From positions 3,224,001-3,288,000 of the forward strand of contig BSBN01000334.1 in assembly GCA_027924645.1 (NCBI GenBank): a stretch of 64,000 nt of DNA. Reading direction: 5' to 3'. A program made the position numbers and the translations under genes. Shown one piece after another: positions 24,042-35,399 of this stretch. The notes beneath the pieces are model-generated. The model saw only the letters and a program-made list of their open reading frames with translations. It searched no databases and was not told the DNA's origin. The DNA is from Cunninghamia lanceolata (lineage: Eukaryota > Streptophyta > Pinopsida > Cupressales > Cupressaceae). Positions within the stretch are counted from its first letter, which is position 1; each line of letters begins with the position of its first letter.

Positions 24042-27000
24042 ATTATCAATCAGATATGCACCCTATGCTAAGTTATTCAACTTAACTATATGTTGACATA
24101 AGGGAACACTCCTAGGCCTGTGGGTTGCCTAAACTTGGAGTGAACCTCCAGAGTGAGCTGGTTCTCTTAATGATTTTTCCTAATCTAAATGACTTTTAGA
24201 GGGAAAAGGGATAGGAAGTTAACTGCAAATAAAATTTTGAACTCTAAACTTTAATCTATCTGAATGCTCTCACCCACAAACAACCCCTTAAACATAACCT
24301 TTCACAATCCCACCAAGAACATTCAATCCAAGAATAATTTATATGAAGGCTCAATTTGGACAAAACATATAACTAGGATCAAAAGAAATATCTGCATACA
24401 ATTTCACAGTAATGAGACATGACAAAGGACAAAGTTTTGTCACAATGAAACATCATATCAAAAGCTGCAAATTTAAGGCAAATATATGAAATAGGAAAGA
24501 TCTGCTATATAGAACTAGAAGGAATACATGAAAATCTGGTAAAAATTGAGTAAAAAATAAGTCTACAAACTCTCTACCTGTGCTCAAGAGAGAAGAAACA
24601 ATAATCTCCAACTGACTCAAGAAAGAACTAGCTTTCTCCTATAAATGCCTGCTAAGAGATCTCCCAAGAGAAAAAAATAGAAAAAGCTCCTAAAAATAGA
24701 CATGTAAATCCATTTTTGAGCTCCTCTGAAAAGTTGTCAAAATGCCCTCTAAAATGCTTCCAAACTGAAAAAAGAAGCTACCAAAAACTTCTGTCAAGTG
24801 GTCCCCACCAAAATCTTCTTTAAAACATGCTTTATATGCTTCATAAAGACTCTATTTTGTCCTTATCTATCTAACTTCACCCAGAAGAAAGCAAATCTAA
24901 CAAGAATGATCTTGTCCTCATCCACTTTGCTTTAACTTTGATGGAAAATGCTCTGCATTTAACTGCCAAAGCCATGGCTAGGGTTCGAAGTTTGACCCTC
25001 CATTTTGACTGTCTGTGAGCACACTTCTTGGAGGTTTTTTATGCATGAAAATAAAGGTAATGCTTTTAGTGTCACAGATTAAACCATTTTCTTTACTTAT
25101 CATTGGTTTTTTCAACCCTTTGGCTATGGCTTTGAACAAGCTCCTGATGTATTTGTTTTGTTCTACTATTCTTTACTCTTTCTCTTTGGCTTGTGGCCAC
25201 CATGAAATTTCTCTAAGACTCTCCTTACGAGGTTCGACTATGTCCTTTCTCAGCACACAACAGGTAAGCTTCTTTTCCAGTTGAGCTCTACATTTTCCTC
25301 TTGTATTTCTACAAAATAGATGCTTAATTTGGACAACATGGTGGAAGTACATTTCATTTCCTTCCTTCATTTGTTTATCAAACCCTTATGGTAGTGACCT
25401 TACGAAGAAATCTAGGTTTTCTTTATGATTCAATGACTCCACCTTTCTCTCACTTTCCTAAAAGAAAACCAAAGAGACAAATGCTATTTCATTCAGTCAT
25501 TTCTGTAGGTGAGGCCATAGCCTCATGAGGAAGCTCTAAGCTTTTATTCCCTTCACCTGAGCGTGACCTCTATTTCTTCAATGTCCATGACATTTGCTCA
25601 AAACCCTAAAGTGGGTGTGATCTTTTGTGAAAAAAGAGCCTCTCTCTGGCCGTGATCTTGATGATAAAACAAATGGTTTTTTTCCATTTCTGGATATCTC
25701 ATATTTTCTCAAACTTGGAATCCTTTTGGTTCATGCTTTGAATGTTGCTCCTCATATCTTATGTGACTAGTTTTTCTTGGATTTTATGTGACAGTTGGAT
25801 AATGTGTTACTTCTTTAGATTGAGTCATGACAAGATTATGAACACAATCACTCTATATAACTGCTTCTGGATGCCTTTTTATTGTTTTCCTTAGGAATTC
25901 TAAGAGTATGTGACAAAGTTCATCATAGTTGTATGGCTGTCATTACTAAACTAATGATTATCTTCACTCTTTATTACTATCTCTAAACTAAAATGTGCAT
26001 TCTTTCATGAATCTCTATGCTTATCACTATGTCTTCACAGGTGGCTATCACATATATCTTTGAATCATTTTATAGTTGTACTTGGTTTTGAAAAGGCAGC
26101 AATTCATATTAGATAGGCTTGAGCCTGTGTATGACACCTTTCATTATGAACATTGCATGGACATTTTTGTGTATAGTATCATGTGTATGGCTGTTCCGTT
26201 CCATGCATTTTACTCACATGCCTACTACAAGTTTTCCCCTTCATGAATGACTGTCACATTACGTTTGTTTTGACGGTGGTTTGTTATTATCTTCTAGAAC
26301 AACACCTCTTGTAGATGAATTTAAACACTAACAATCCATCCTTTTGCAATGGTAAAAAGTATATTAATAATTTAACTCATACAATTATACACTTGCATGC
26401 TTCACTTGATGAGTATGACACTTAGCACTGATCTCCATATACATTTGAGCATACTCTCTTGTTTTCCTAGTTTATTGTACCATTTCAAATGTATTCTCAT
26501 TCATACCATCTTGAATGGTTGTAACTCTTTTCACTCCACTGTAACATGGATAAGTATCATTTATACAGTCTACTATTCCATAGCATTTATTATTTGTATT
26601 CACATGATACTTAGATCTCCTTGATATTCACTAGTACCATCTTCAAGAGGGTTTGAATAGTATACCTTTATCTTCATTACCATGCAACAAGCATTTGCTC
26701 TTTGTGGCAATTTTATCATGCATATTCACTATTGTTGAGTGTCTTATCATAGGTGACATGCTGCCTCAAACACAGTAGATAATTCTAGACAATTGACTAC
26801 ACTTGGGTCTTTTATGACTATTGCATGTTTTGATCAGTAACTTCATACTTTATCAACAAAAAGAATGATAAATGCCTGTTCCTTAAGTATAATTGGCATT
26901 AAATACTTTTTTCTTAGCAAAATATTACTATCTTTTTCATTTGAGTACCTTTAGGCTACATCTATCATTGGCTCCATTTCACTGCATGATTGATAAGATG

Positions 27001-28107
27001 ACGACTAACTTTGATTATTTATGACTGTAAGCTCTTGATGAGAATATATTTCAGTTGATATTGAAATGGTGTTTGATTGTCCTACCTATCTCATGGACTC
27101 CTCTTCATACCTTAAATACAAACAAATGATGATGTGATAGTAAACAGATATAACAAAATTATAATATTGGCAATGTCTTTTGAGCTATTTTGAATGAGCT
27201 CAATGTTCACCAATGGTTCTCACTTCAAATCACCATGAACTATCAATCATAGGTGGGCATTGAGCTTGTATCTCATGCACTGACCTTGATGTAGTTTTCT
27301 TGCTTCATCCCCCCTAAGAATCATGGGCAACATGCTGGGCTCAACTCTTGTGGGAGCCCACTTTACACCACATGCTAAAATGTCTTCAAAATAGCAACAC
27401 GATTTCACCTATACTTGCACATCAAACAAGCACATTAGTTTTATAAATAAAACTTCTTAGTGATGTTTCATTTCTCTCCATCTCCCGCCTATGGATGATT
27501 CTCTTTTTGATATTGTACATCATAGACAATATCTTACGCTTCTATTATATCTGATGAAGTATATAGAAATGATCATATCATGAGCTCTAACCCGTCTTTC
27601 TCTATCACTGTAGGTCAAGGTACATATGAAGTTCAGAGACAAAGAATAGCCAGAAGAAGATCAAACCGACTCCAACAAGTACAGTCAATGATTGATATGC
27701 CCTATTCTATATGCTTCATTAGTTTCTTTACTTTACAACTACATAGTAGATTGTGTCTAATGTATTGGCTCAGCTATTCCCACAGCTTGTGTGGGACACT
27801 TGATCTGTTATGTTTTCATTCAATGTAATGTTTATTTCTTTTGTGTATCTCATTTGTAAAATGAATAATCATTGTAGTGAAATGAGACATCTTATCTCTC
27901 ATGCAAACTTTTGCAATGCAAATGAATGATAATCTTAAAATTCTTTGTCTTCTATTGAACAACTAAACTGCAACATAACTAAATGTCTCAAGCTCACCTC
28001 AACTATGCAAAATAAGATAATAGGTAAATGTTAAAAAACATCCTCATCTAAATTAATTGGATGTTCTCCAACTCTACCAATTTGTGCTGTAGAGAAAATT
28101 GGTAACA
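24042..28107 (-). repeat. 5' LTR of element A
   Basis: Positions 24313-28107 match 1-3828. The remaining 24042-24312 has no partner because the window starts inside the other copy. The inner boundary is set by the PBS and is accurate only to about 20 bp. On the minus strand the LTR starts TGTTACCAATTTTC at 28107. Confidence 0.85.
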
Positions 28108-28327
28108 CATATGCGGCATAGTATGATAGTTTTTGCAACTTTTGTATTTTTGACACAATGTTGACTCCTGTACATACACCTTTACCATTGATGTCAAAGG
28201 GGGAGAAGAAAACTAGTGAAAAATAGGTAAACACCTGAGAGGGAGATGAAAAATAGAGTTCATACACTAAGGGGGAGCAGATGAGCATTTTTCACTAAGT
28301 GTTGCCATCAATGCCAAAGGGAGCGAT
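28108..28327 (+). other. E interior end with multiple polypurine tracts
   Basis: AAAGGGGGAG at 28196-28205, AAGGGGGAG at 28269-28277 and a degraded AAAGGGAGCGA at 28316-28326 precede the LTR. Several near-identical PPTs ahead of the 3' LTR are a described hallmark of the Sirevirus genus of Ty1/copia. This stub is also the target into which element A inserted. Confidence 0.7.
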
Positions 28328-29820
28328 TTTTGGCAAGAAACACTACTCTGATGAATGTTAAATGTTGTCATTGATGGAAACAAGGCAAAAGGTTTCTACT
28401 GGGATAGAAAAGAGACCTTACTCTAGAAGAATAAATGACTAAGTATGAGTAGTGTACAATATACCAAGTATGTGACAATGTTTTGAGACGGTATGCCTCT
28501 GTAGTTAAAGACATTTGTATGTAGTTCAGGTATGTTGTGTTAGGGATTGCATGCAGAAGATATCAATTAATTGAAAATAAAGATTAAACAAAGGAATGAA
28601 AATACACAGAAATAATAATAGTGAGAGACAAGTTTTAACGTGGTTCACCCAAACCTGGGCTATATCCACCAACAGAGAGTCCAATATTATTATCAAGTAA
28701 ATCAAACCAATTACAACTAGCAATCTTTGCAACTCAATACCATTTCAAAAATGCTAGAATACATCAATTGAAACCCTAACCCTTAGCCACTTTTATCAAT
28801 CCTTATATCAATTAGAAAAATAGGGTTTTTTATGTCAGCTAATAGAAAAATAACTCCCGACACCTTTACCCCGTTAAATAATTTGGAGGGAAACCGCGCT
28901 GATAAAAGTGGGGTAAATTTAACCTCCAAGTCTAATTAGGCTCCATATAACAACATGTTATTCATAGCTACCTAGTGATCAAAGTTAAGTCATATGGTGA
29001 AATAGGTAAATCCAAGTGAACAAAGTTAAGTCAGGAACAATGCACAATACCAGAGAAAAAGGGTCTTCATTTCTCTACTGTGGCAAATTTTGTCTTCTAG
29101 TTTTGAGGTAGAAAACATACACATCATGACTACCTGAATCCAGAGTTATATCCTCTGAAGTTCCTTTTATCACATTCTAAAAGTTGTTCTTTATCAGCTT
29201 GTAGCAACAATTCCAAGATCCACATTTTTCTATAAAGAACTATTATGTCTTTTGGATTTGAAGGTATGCTAAAAGGTCAATGATGAATGTTGGATATAAT
29301 TTCTAGAGTCTCATATGGTCCATAGTAGAAATCATGATGTGACATTTCTATTGGACAAGTGTGTGCTGAAGGGATAGGCCAACGAGAAAGCTAGATCTAT
29401 ACATGGAGAAGATACATTGTTTGAAGAATTAATTCAAGTAGCCGAATGATTGATGCCGACCCATATGAAGACTACTGTATGTTTGTCTGGGTCTGTACTC
29501 TTGTTTGAGCACAAGATCAATCTGACAAGTACAACACTTGTATACACGTTTCATGTCTGGGTTGCCCACCTGATTGTGAGATGAATCTTATTGTAGATAT
29601 ATATATTCGATGGATTTCAGTGTTGGATGGATGGATGTGTGTGGATAATGTGCAAATTCGATGTGTGCATAATCTAAGGTAGTTTGCAGAGAAGAAAAGG
29701 ATAATAAGGGTAGAAAATAGAAGTATATGTAAAGCACAGTAGAAAAGTAAGGTAGACAGTATGAAGTCCTTTGAATCTGTATATTGAGCATATTGGTACT
29801 GCATTTCTATGAGGACCACC
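28328..29820 (+). repeat. Proximal part of the E LTR (contains a solo LTR)
   Basis: Several landmarks run in the same order as in the LTR of D: the CACT..TG start, GTTGTCATTGATGG, the GATATATATATTCGATGGATT block at about 29597 (D: GATATATATACTAGATGGATT) and GTATATTGAGC..CTGCATTTCTA at about 29778. Identity is low to moderate. The copy is diverged, and the right boundary is only approximate. Confidence 0.55.
28538..28955. mobile_element. Solo LTR of a small Ty1/copia-like element inside E
   Basis: The segment starts TGTTAGGGATTGC and ends ATAACAACA. Its flanks TGTTG (28533-28537) and TGTTA (28956-28960) form a 5 bp TSD with one mismatch. It contains TTTAACGTGGTTCACCC, a phrase frequent in plant copia LTRs (usually read on the other strand), and CTCCATATAACA at its end. 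No internal region is present, so this would be a recombination-derived solo LTR. Confidence 0.55.
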
Positions 29821-29829
29821 TTTTTACTT

Positions 29830-32382
29830 CTATTCTTGTGACTATTTACATTACTGTTATTGATACTTTTTATATGTGTGGGATAGTAGTTCCCAGATTT
29901 GTCAAACTATTAAACTTTATTTTGTTTATGGAAAAACTAATTGGGTGATGTTTGGATAAGTTTACATTTCAGAAAAGTTAATTAGGTGATGATGGAAAAT
30001 TGTAATATGATTTTATTTATGCTATTTAGAACTATGTTAGGATAATGCATGTTTTTAAGTTGCTTCGGCTATGATGATTATATGTGAAACTGATCTTGCA
30101 ATTTAGTGTGCAGGAATTTACTAATCAAACCACAGATTTCAGAGATCATTCTGCACCTTGTTATTGTTATTCCCTGTTAAGCCGATCTAGTTCCACAAGG
30201 AACCAAGATCACTCTGTGTTTGATATGGTGTCGTGATGTGGTCTTTCATAAGGTCGAATGGGTTGGTCTACCCTCTTGTAACACTGACTTATGATTTGTG
30301 TTGTAAAAAGATTGAATTTGAATTTCTTTTCTTTTATTTAAATCTTGGAGGCCTTTTCTTGTGCTTTACCTTGACCATGGTTGTCCAGAATGGGTTAAAG
30401 TTGACCCTGGGTTATACCCCATGGGTCCAGAGCCCCATTTGGCATGGGTAACCCTTGGGTAACCTACATCAAGTCATCTTAACTACCCCCTGAAGTTAAG
30501 TGGCGAAAATTGGAGGTATGGGGGGGACATGATGGGTTGTACCAATACCCAACCCATCCCTCTTCAATCCCCAAGGTAAGAGATGACTACAAACCCATAC
30601 ATTATAGAGGGATTAACTTGAAGTCACCCTCACCATTAGTGAGATTCCCCATGTGCTGTGGGGTCATCCATGTTGAAGGAAGGGAGAAGAGGCATGGGTC
30701 ACCCGTCTTTTCCTCCTTTAACTCCTTTTATTTCTCCCATGCGTAAGAGAAATGACATGAGGAGAGGGATAAGGAGTAGTCTAGGGATGGGTGAGTGACA
30801 TAAGACAACACTCATCCCTTGGGACATAATAGTGGTTTTGGGAAGGGTGAGGAGGTGATAAGTGTCACCTCCCCATTCCTCTAAACTAGAGGGTTTAGGG
30901 TTATTTGAATTCCATTTTTGGAAGGGAAGGGAGTTAGTTGATTTTTTTTTGAGAGTTTTATTTTGATTGCCAAAAGAGGAAAGTCAGCTTGAGGTGAGGA
31001 AAGGAAGAGGGAGTTGGTGGCTAAGGTTGGAAGAGATCTCAGTGGAGCTCTGCAATAGTTTCATTCCAGAAGGGCTTTGTAAGGTTGGTTTGGTTTTACC
31101 TTTCCTTCGTATATCTGAATGTTGTATGAAAAATTGTGTGAAAGATGTTTATTTGTTTGTGTTTTAGATTTGTTTCTGTGGGATCTATTGTCGGGTTGTT
31201 GACAGAGCTTCTCCCACTTGGGAGAAATGCTTATCAAGTTTGGGGTAGGGGAGGAGTGATCCTCCTCGGGTGCATACCTATTTTTCTTCTTTTGGGATGT
31301 TGAAAGCCTTGAGGGCTTGTATTTGTGACTGGTTCTTTGACTTGAGAGTCAGATACAGATTCTTTGGGAAATTTTGTGATCAAACTTGGTTTGAGGCCAA
31401 GAGAATTGTGTTGGTTATAATATCTGTAAGGGTGACACTCTGGAGTCGAGTGTGTCCACTCTCATGCCCCTTGTAAAGCTCACTGTTGTTGAGTTTTCGT
31501 GTTGTGTCATTTACCCATGGGTGTTTGTGTGCTTTGGGTTTGTTGTTGTTCCCTACTGTGAAGTGGATTGCTTGAGTTACCCAGGTATGAGTATGGTCTC
31601 CCTAGCTCGGGGGTGACCTTCTTGCAGGTCTACGGAAGGGAGGAGAGCTAGATGAGTGGTGTTTTCTTCTTTGTTTGTCTTTGATACACAGGTTTCCTTT
31701 TGAAGCTCAAGGTTGGAATTGGAGAAGTGTTGTATTTAGGGAAGAAAGAATTTCATCCTTGATATAGAAAGAGTTTGGCTCATTGAACTGCATCCTGATT
31801 AAGTTCATCATGGGGGGATTCTCTTCCTCTGAAGTTGTATAATTTATTGTTTGGGGAAAGAGAGAAATTCTTCCCTTCAGTGGTGGTTGTTAGTTATGAG
31901 TTTTGATAGTTATGTATACTTGGAGAATCTGTTGCTGAGTAGTGAAATTGTATGTTGATCTTGACAAAGGTGTTTAAGTTTAACTATGGTATTGTTAGGA
32001 AGTGTGTGGAAGGCATTATGCATCTTGTTAACTTTTATATATTGTAGATCATAATTAGTTGTGAGTCAATGCATTTGTAATGATTCTTTCCTTTCTCTAA
32101 TTGAAGCTAATATGCACCGAATTGAAATTTGCAAATGTGAATTAAGGAAAGAAATTATATATAAATAATTATCGATTTTACTAAACTCCTCGTTTAACAT
32201 TAATTGTATGAAGTTTAATTTCTGCAATTGCTTATATATTTCTTAATTAAATTGTAAATGGCAGTTTAAGAAATTTACGTTTAATTCCCTGTATTTACGA
32301 TGTTATGTATTAGTTGATATTAAATGAACTAGGATTGTATATGATAGTTAGATAGAAATATATATTTATGTTTTTGTATAAA
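29830..32382. other. Unassigned DNA interrupting the E LTR, first part
   Basis: This stretch separates two LTR-like parts of E. I found no terminal repeats, no protein family and no tRNA. Open frames (30233-30451, 30510-30746, 30967-31167, 31270-31476) are short and have no recognisable motif. The composition is more G-rich on the plus strand than its surroundings (many GGG, TTTGTTG). It could be an old insertion of host DNA or a decayed element. Confidence 0.4.
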
Positions 32383-32431
32383 AGAAAAAAAATAATAAAT
32401 AAATAAATAATAAAATAAAATAAAATAAAAT
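32383..32431. repeat. A-rich simple repeat (AAATA/AAAAT)n
   Basis: A run of AATAAATAAATAA units passes into four or five perfect TAAAA units. Confidence 0.9.
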
Positions 32432-32575
32432 GCAAATTTTAGAGGAACTGTGATGGTATATGGAAGTTAATAGGATTAGACTTAATTCCCTGTATTTTAT
32501 AATGTCAAGTTATTAACTAAATGTTGGACGGATTAATTTTCTAAAAGAACAAAAAAAAAAAACAAACGTGAAAAC

Positions 32576-32597
32576 TATATATATATATATATATATT
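32576..32597. repeat. (TA)n microsatellite
   Basis: Ten to eleven perfect TA dinucleotides. Shorter TATATA runs recur near 32664, 33320 and 33540. Confidence 0.95.
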
Positions 32598-32809
32598 GTT
32601 CTGTTGTATTTTTTTTATATTTGTCATGTAAATGAGAAACTGGGTTTTATAGTCATGGAGTGTATATATATATATATCACTTATATAAATGAATTTGAGA
32701 ATAATTATTAAATTTAATTCGCACGGATAATACAACTGTTGCTCGCTGTGTTGTTTTGTTGTTCTATGGTATAAACAGCATATAATTATTATACAGAGAT
32801 ATATAAAAA

Positions 32810-33240
32810 ATTTTTGGGGGCGGTGGGGTTTGAAACCCACCGCTGACCCTTACAAAAACAAGGGTGTGGGATGGGGGCGAAACCCCCAACCACACCCCAC
32901 CAAGTGGGATGTGGGTGGGGGTTTCGCCCCCATCCCACCCTCGTCACCCCACTTAACCTCGTGGCCGGGGAAAGCATAGCCTCTGCCTGCGTTTACCCTG
33001 TCTGCTGCTTCCAACACGGCTCCCACGTCCCCTGCCCTTTAGACCCCTGCAGAGCTTAAGCTCCACCGCATGCGCTGCCCCCGCCGCGCCTTGCTCTGCC
33101 ACCCCAACCCTGCTATCCACTGTCCCTTGCGGCCACGGCCACTGCCTCCGCTGTGACCCTCCGCCATACACTGCGCCACCACCATCTGCAACTCATGCGC
33201 CAGTCCAAACCTCCACCGCCCATACCTGCAAATCAAACAC
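32810..33240. other. GC-rich island with two strong hairpins
   Basis: About 430 bp of high GC content sits in otherwise very AT-rich DNA. Its left end has two consecutive inverted repeats (32820-32843 and 32864-32940); the rest is rich in CTGC/CCGCC. Minus-strand frames (33039-33242 and 32953-33171) run through but have no recognisable domain and look like composition-driven open frames. A captured gene fragment or a GC-rich foldback element are both possible. Confidence 0.55.
32864..32940. repeat. 24-nt inverted repeat, GC-rich hairpin
   Basis: The left arm GTGTGGGATGGGGGCGAAAC(CCCC) at 32864-32887 and the right arm at 32917-32940 are reverse complements apart from one base. The loop is about 29 nt. 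A second hairpin built on GCGGTGGG..CCCACCGC lies just upstream at 32820-32843. Confidence 0.9.
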
Positions 33241-34740
33241 ATTCAGAAGGAAACAAAGAAAATATTTAGGGTTAAAACCCTACCTTTGAGTATGAAGAAT
33301 ATATCATTTATATAAATATATATATAGACAAGTCTATATATATGTTTATAAAAATGTATATTATGTTGGCATGAGATAGCATGCACTATTTAAATGTGTA
33401 ACAATAGAAGAATAACTATTGCAATAATAACAACAGTAATATTAGTTAAATAAATTAATAAAATAATCTAACAATAGTAATTAATAATAAATAATAGTAT
33501 TACTACTAATAACAATAAGATAAATTTATATATCTACTTATATATATATATATTTCTAGATACATATATTTATTGTAATTTGATTTAAGAGTATGAGAGG
33601 TGCCGTTTTCTCTTTACGATAGTAAGAGATTATAAAATTTTAACTTAAAGGGAGCATAACAGAATATATTATAACATTCCGGGAAGAGTTTCTCAGAAGT
33701 TTAACTATCAACGAAATTTAATAACCAAGAAAATGAAGAGGAAATTTACGCGTCACCTTGTTTAAAAGGTCACTAGAAATAAACTTAAGAAGCCATCACA
33801 GACATTCCATGTGAGGCCATTTTAATCTCAACTGTAGTTAGTAAACATCAAGAGAAGAAAGCCTGCAAGAGAGTAAGAAGAAGAAAAACTAACATTGGAA
33901 AACACAGAAGAGAAAATGCGCGGCATTTCCCTCATGGGATAAGAGAACTAAAGTTGATGGATCTTTCTGCCAAATTTGCTTAGGAACAAGTTTAATTAAT
34001 ACAAACGTAACAGTGAATCCTAGATCGGAGAAAAATAGGAGACCGAGTCCAGCAAAGTAGTAAACCAGCCTGTGTGATCTGAAAATCTAGAAGTTAGGAA
34101 CAATGTTAAATAGATACAGTGATAACTCTGATTGATGTAGAATATGAAGAAAGGACAGGATAAACATAAAGAAAACGAAGAGACCCAAAAGAGAGAGACC
34201 GAAATATAAACAAATGAAAACTTTAGAGAAATAGTTAAGGTGAGCGCAATAGAAATACAATCAAAATTAAGATCCAGAGAAATAGAAGAGAGGGCAAATG
34301 AACTGTCTTGTTGAGAATGCTAAGTTCGAAGTAGGAGTATATTTCAGGAAACGAGAAAGAAGGCAGACAAATGTGCTTTGCTGAAAAATAACCCCATAGG
34401 GAGGTCACGAGTTAGTTTAGTAGGAACAAGGCATCGTGGGAAGTTGTTAATCTATCAGGGAACCCCGTAAGTGGTATAGTGTTGAGTAAATTCTCACTTA
34501 CGCCATAAGGCATTATGCTGTCGAAATCTACCGAGAATTAGGGTTAGGGACCTTGAAAATATAAACCTTGTAGCAACGTTAACTGCATCAAGGAGACCCC
34601 CTTGTTGGACTGCTTGCATCTGGTTGCACGCAATTGTACTTGTATCCCACCGACAACTGTAGTGTTTTCGCCTTGAGCGTACACCACCGAGCATGCTTAC
34701 ACATGCGAGGGGGTTTCTAGGGTTGCGTGAGAAAATTTTT
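33241..34740. other. Unassigned AT-rich then purine-rich DNA
   Basis: Positions 33290-33600 are almost pure A/T. Positions 33840-34460 are strongly purine-biased on the plus strand (GAAGAAGAAAAA type). 34490-34740 is of mixed composition, with a GAATTAGGGTTAGGGA stretch at 34533. A minus-strand frame at 34494-34694 has no recognisable motif. No element ends were found. Confidence 0.4.
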
Positions 34741-34750
34741 GATAGTTCGT

Positions 34751-34827
34751 GTCATAACCACATGATAGATGTGGCTATGACACATGTGACACGTGTTGTG
34801 ACCACATGGAAAATGTGGGCATGACAA
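34751..34827. promoter_or_regulatory. Paired palindromes with a G-box between them
   Basis: GTCATAACCACAT..ATGTGGCTATGAC (34751-34781) and TTGTGACCACAT..ATGTGGGCATGACAA (34796-34827) are two versions of one inverted repeat. CACGTG at 34790-34795 lies between them, a perfect G-box core. They lie just outside the resumed E LTR. A regulatory role is inference. Confidence 0.5.
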
Positions 34828-34839
34828 TTTCATCATTCT

Positions 34840-35198
34840 GTAAATGCACTTGTAGCAATCCTCTCTTGGCAGTGAGCTAATCCTTCTTCTATCTTTCTAG
34901 CAGTGAGCCTTTTTACAGTGAGCACTTCTTGGATAGTGAGTCCCTGGGCAGTGAGCATTCATGTAATTCAAAATTGTTATCATTATATATTGTGATATAA
35001 CACTCACCATGGTTTTTCCCGTTTTGGGTTTTCCACATAAAATCCTAGTGTCTATGTGTTATGAATTTGTTGCTACTCTTCTCATGTTTACTTTGCTTTC
35101 ATGTTGTTGAATTTGGTAAATGGATTAATGAATGTGTAAATGAAAAGGTTTTTAGAATACTTATTCACCCCCCCTCTCAGTATTCTTTGCATTCAACA
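34840..35198 (+). repeat. Distal part of the E LTR
   Basis: Repeated GCAGTGAGC/ACAGTGAGC/ATAGTGAGTCC units, then GGTTTTTCCCGTTTTGGGTT, a TTCCACATAAAATCC block, TTCACCCCCCCTCTCAG and the terminal CAACA all have counterparts in the same order at the end of the D LTR. The right flank starts TACAT. No PBS follows, so this is the outer end of a 3' LTR. Confidence 0.7.
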
Positions 35199-35399
35199 TA
35201 CATATCTATTAAATGCATCCTCATTTAAACTAGTTGGGATTTTCAATAGATCTTCCATTTTCATCGTGAAAGAAGCTTTGATTTTATCTAAAGTGTAACC
35301 TTTTCTTATCATCCAGAAAGAGTTCTACACTAGCTACATTTCCTACAAAAAATTTAAAATTGGAACAAAATTCATACATTTATTTGATCATTCTTATCA

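Larger units (their letters stand above)
1..28107 (-). mobile_element. Element A: large-LTR, short-interior non-autonomous LTR retrotransposon (LARD-like), truncated by window edge
   Basis: Positions 1-3828 and 24313-28107 are a long direct repeat that is highly similar by eye over about 3.8 kb. Both copies end (plus reading) in TAACA, at 3828 and 28107. The PBS-like site and the coding relic between them read on the minus strand, so the right copy is the 5' LTR and the left copy the 3' LTR. Once nested element B is removed, the interior is only about 2.9 kb and has no protease, integrase or reverse transcriptase. LTRs of about 4 kb around a short interior are the definition of LARD elements. 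The window cuts off about 270 bp of the 3' LTR, so the left TSD cannot be seen; the right flank is CATAT. Family assignment beyond Ty3-like is inference. Confidence 0.85.
28108..35198 (+). mobile_element. Element E: Sirevirus-like Ty1/copia 3' end (interior stub plus 3' LTR), interrupted
   Basis: Sequence 28108-28327 parallels the interior end of element D (57427-57631): scattered AAAGGGGGAG tracts, then TTTTTCACTAAGTGTTGCCATCAATGCC in two parts around the last tract. LTR sequence starts about 28328 with TTTTGGCAAGAAACACT (D has TGTTGGCAAGAGACACT). LTR-like segments follow to about 29820 and again at about 34840-35198, ending in ATTCAACA. I infer one LTR split by about 5 kb of other DNA plus a solo LTR. 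The left part of E is replaced by A and lies outside the window. Similarity to D is moderate, so exact boundaries are uncertain. Confidence 0.6.

Noticed and set aside
29517..29819. 100-codon minus-strand frame with histidine and cysteine residues
   Set aside because: Overlaps the E LTR landmark GATATATATATTCGATGG and reads antisense; no finger spacing.
32541..33242. Minus- and plus-strand frames over the GC island (possible host exon)
   Set aside because: No recognisable domain, frames overlap hairpins and depend on GC composition; kept only as an island.
34533..34550. TTAGGGTTAGGG-like stretch as a telomere repeat
   Set aside because: Fewer than three units; not above chance in plant DNA.
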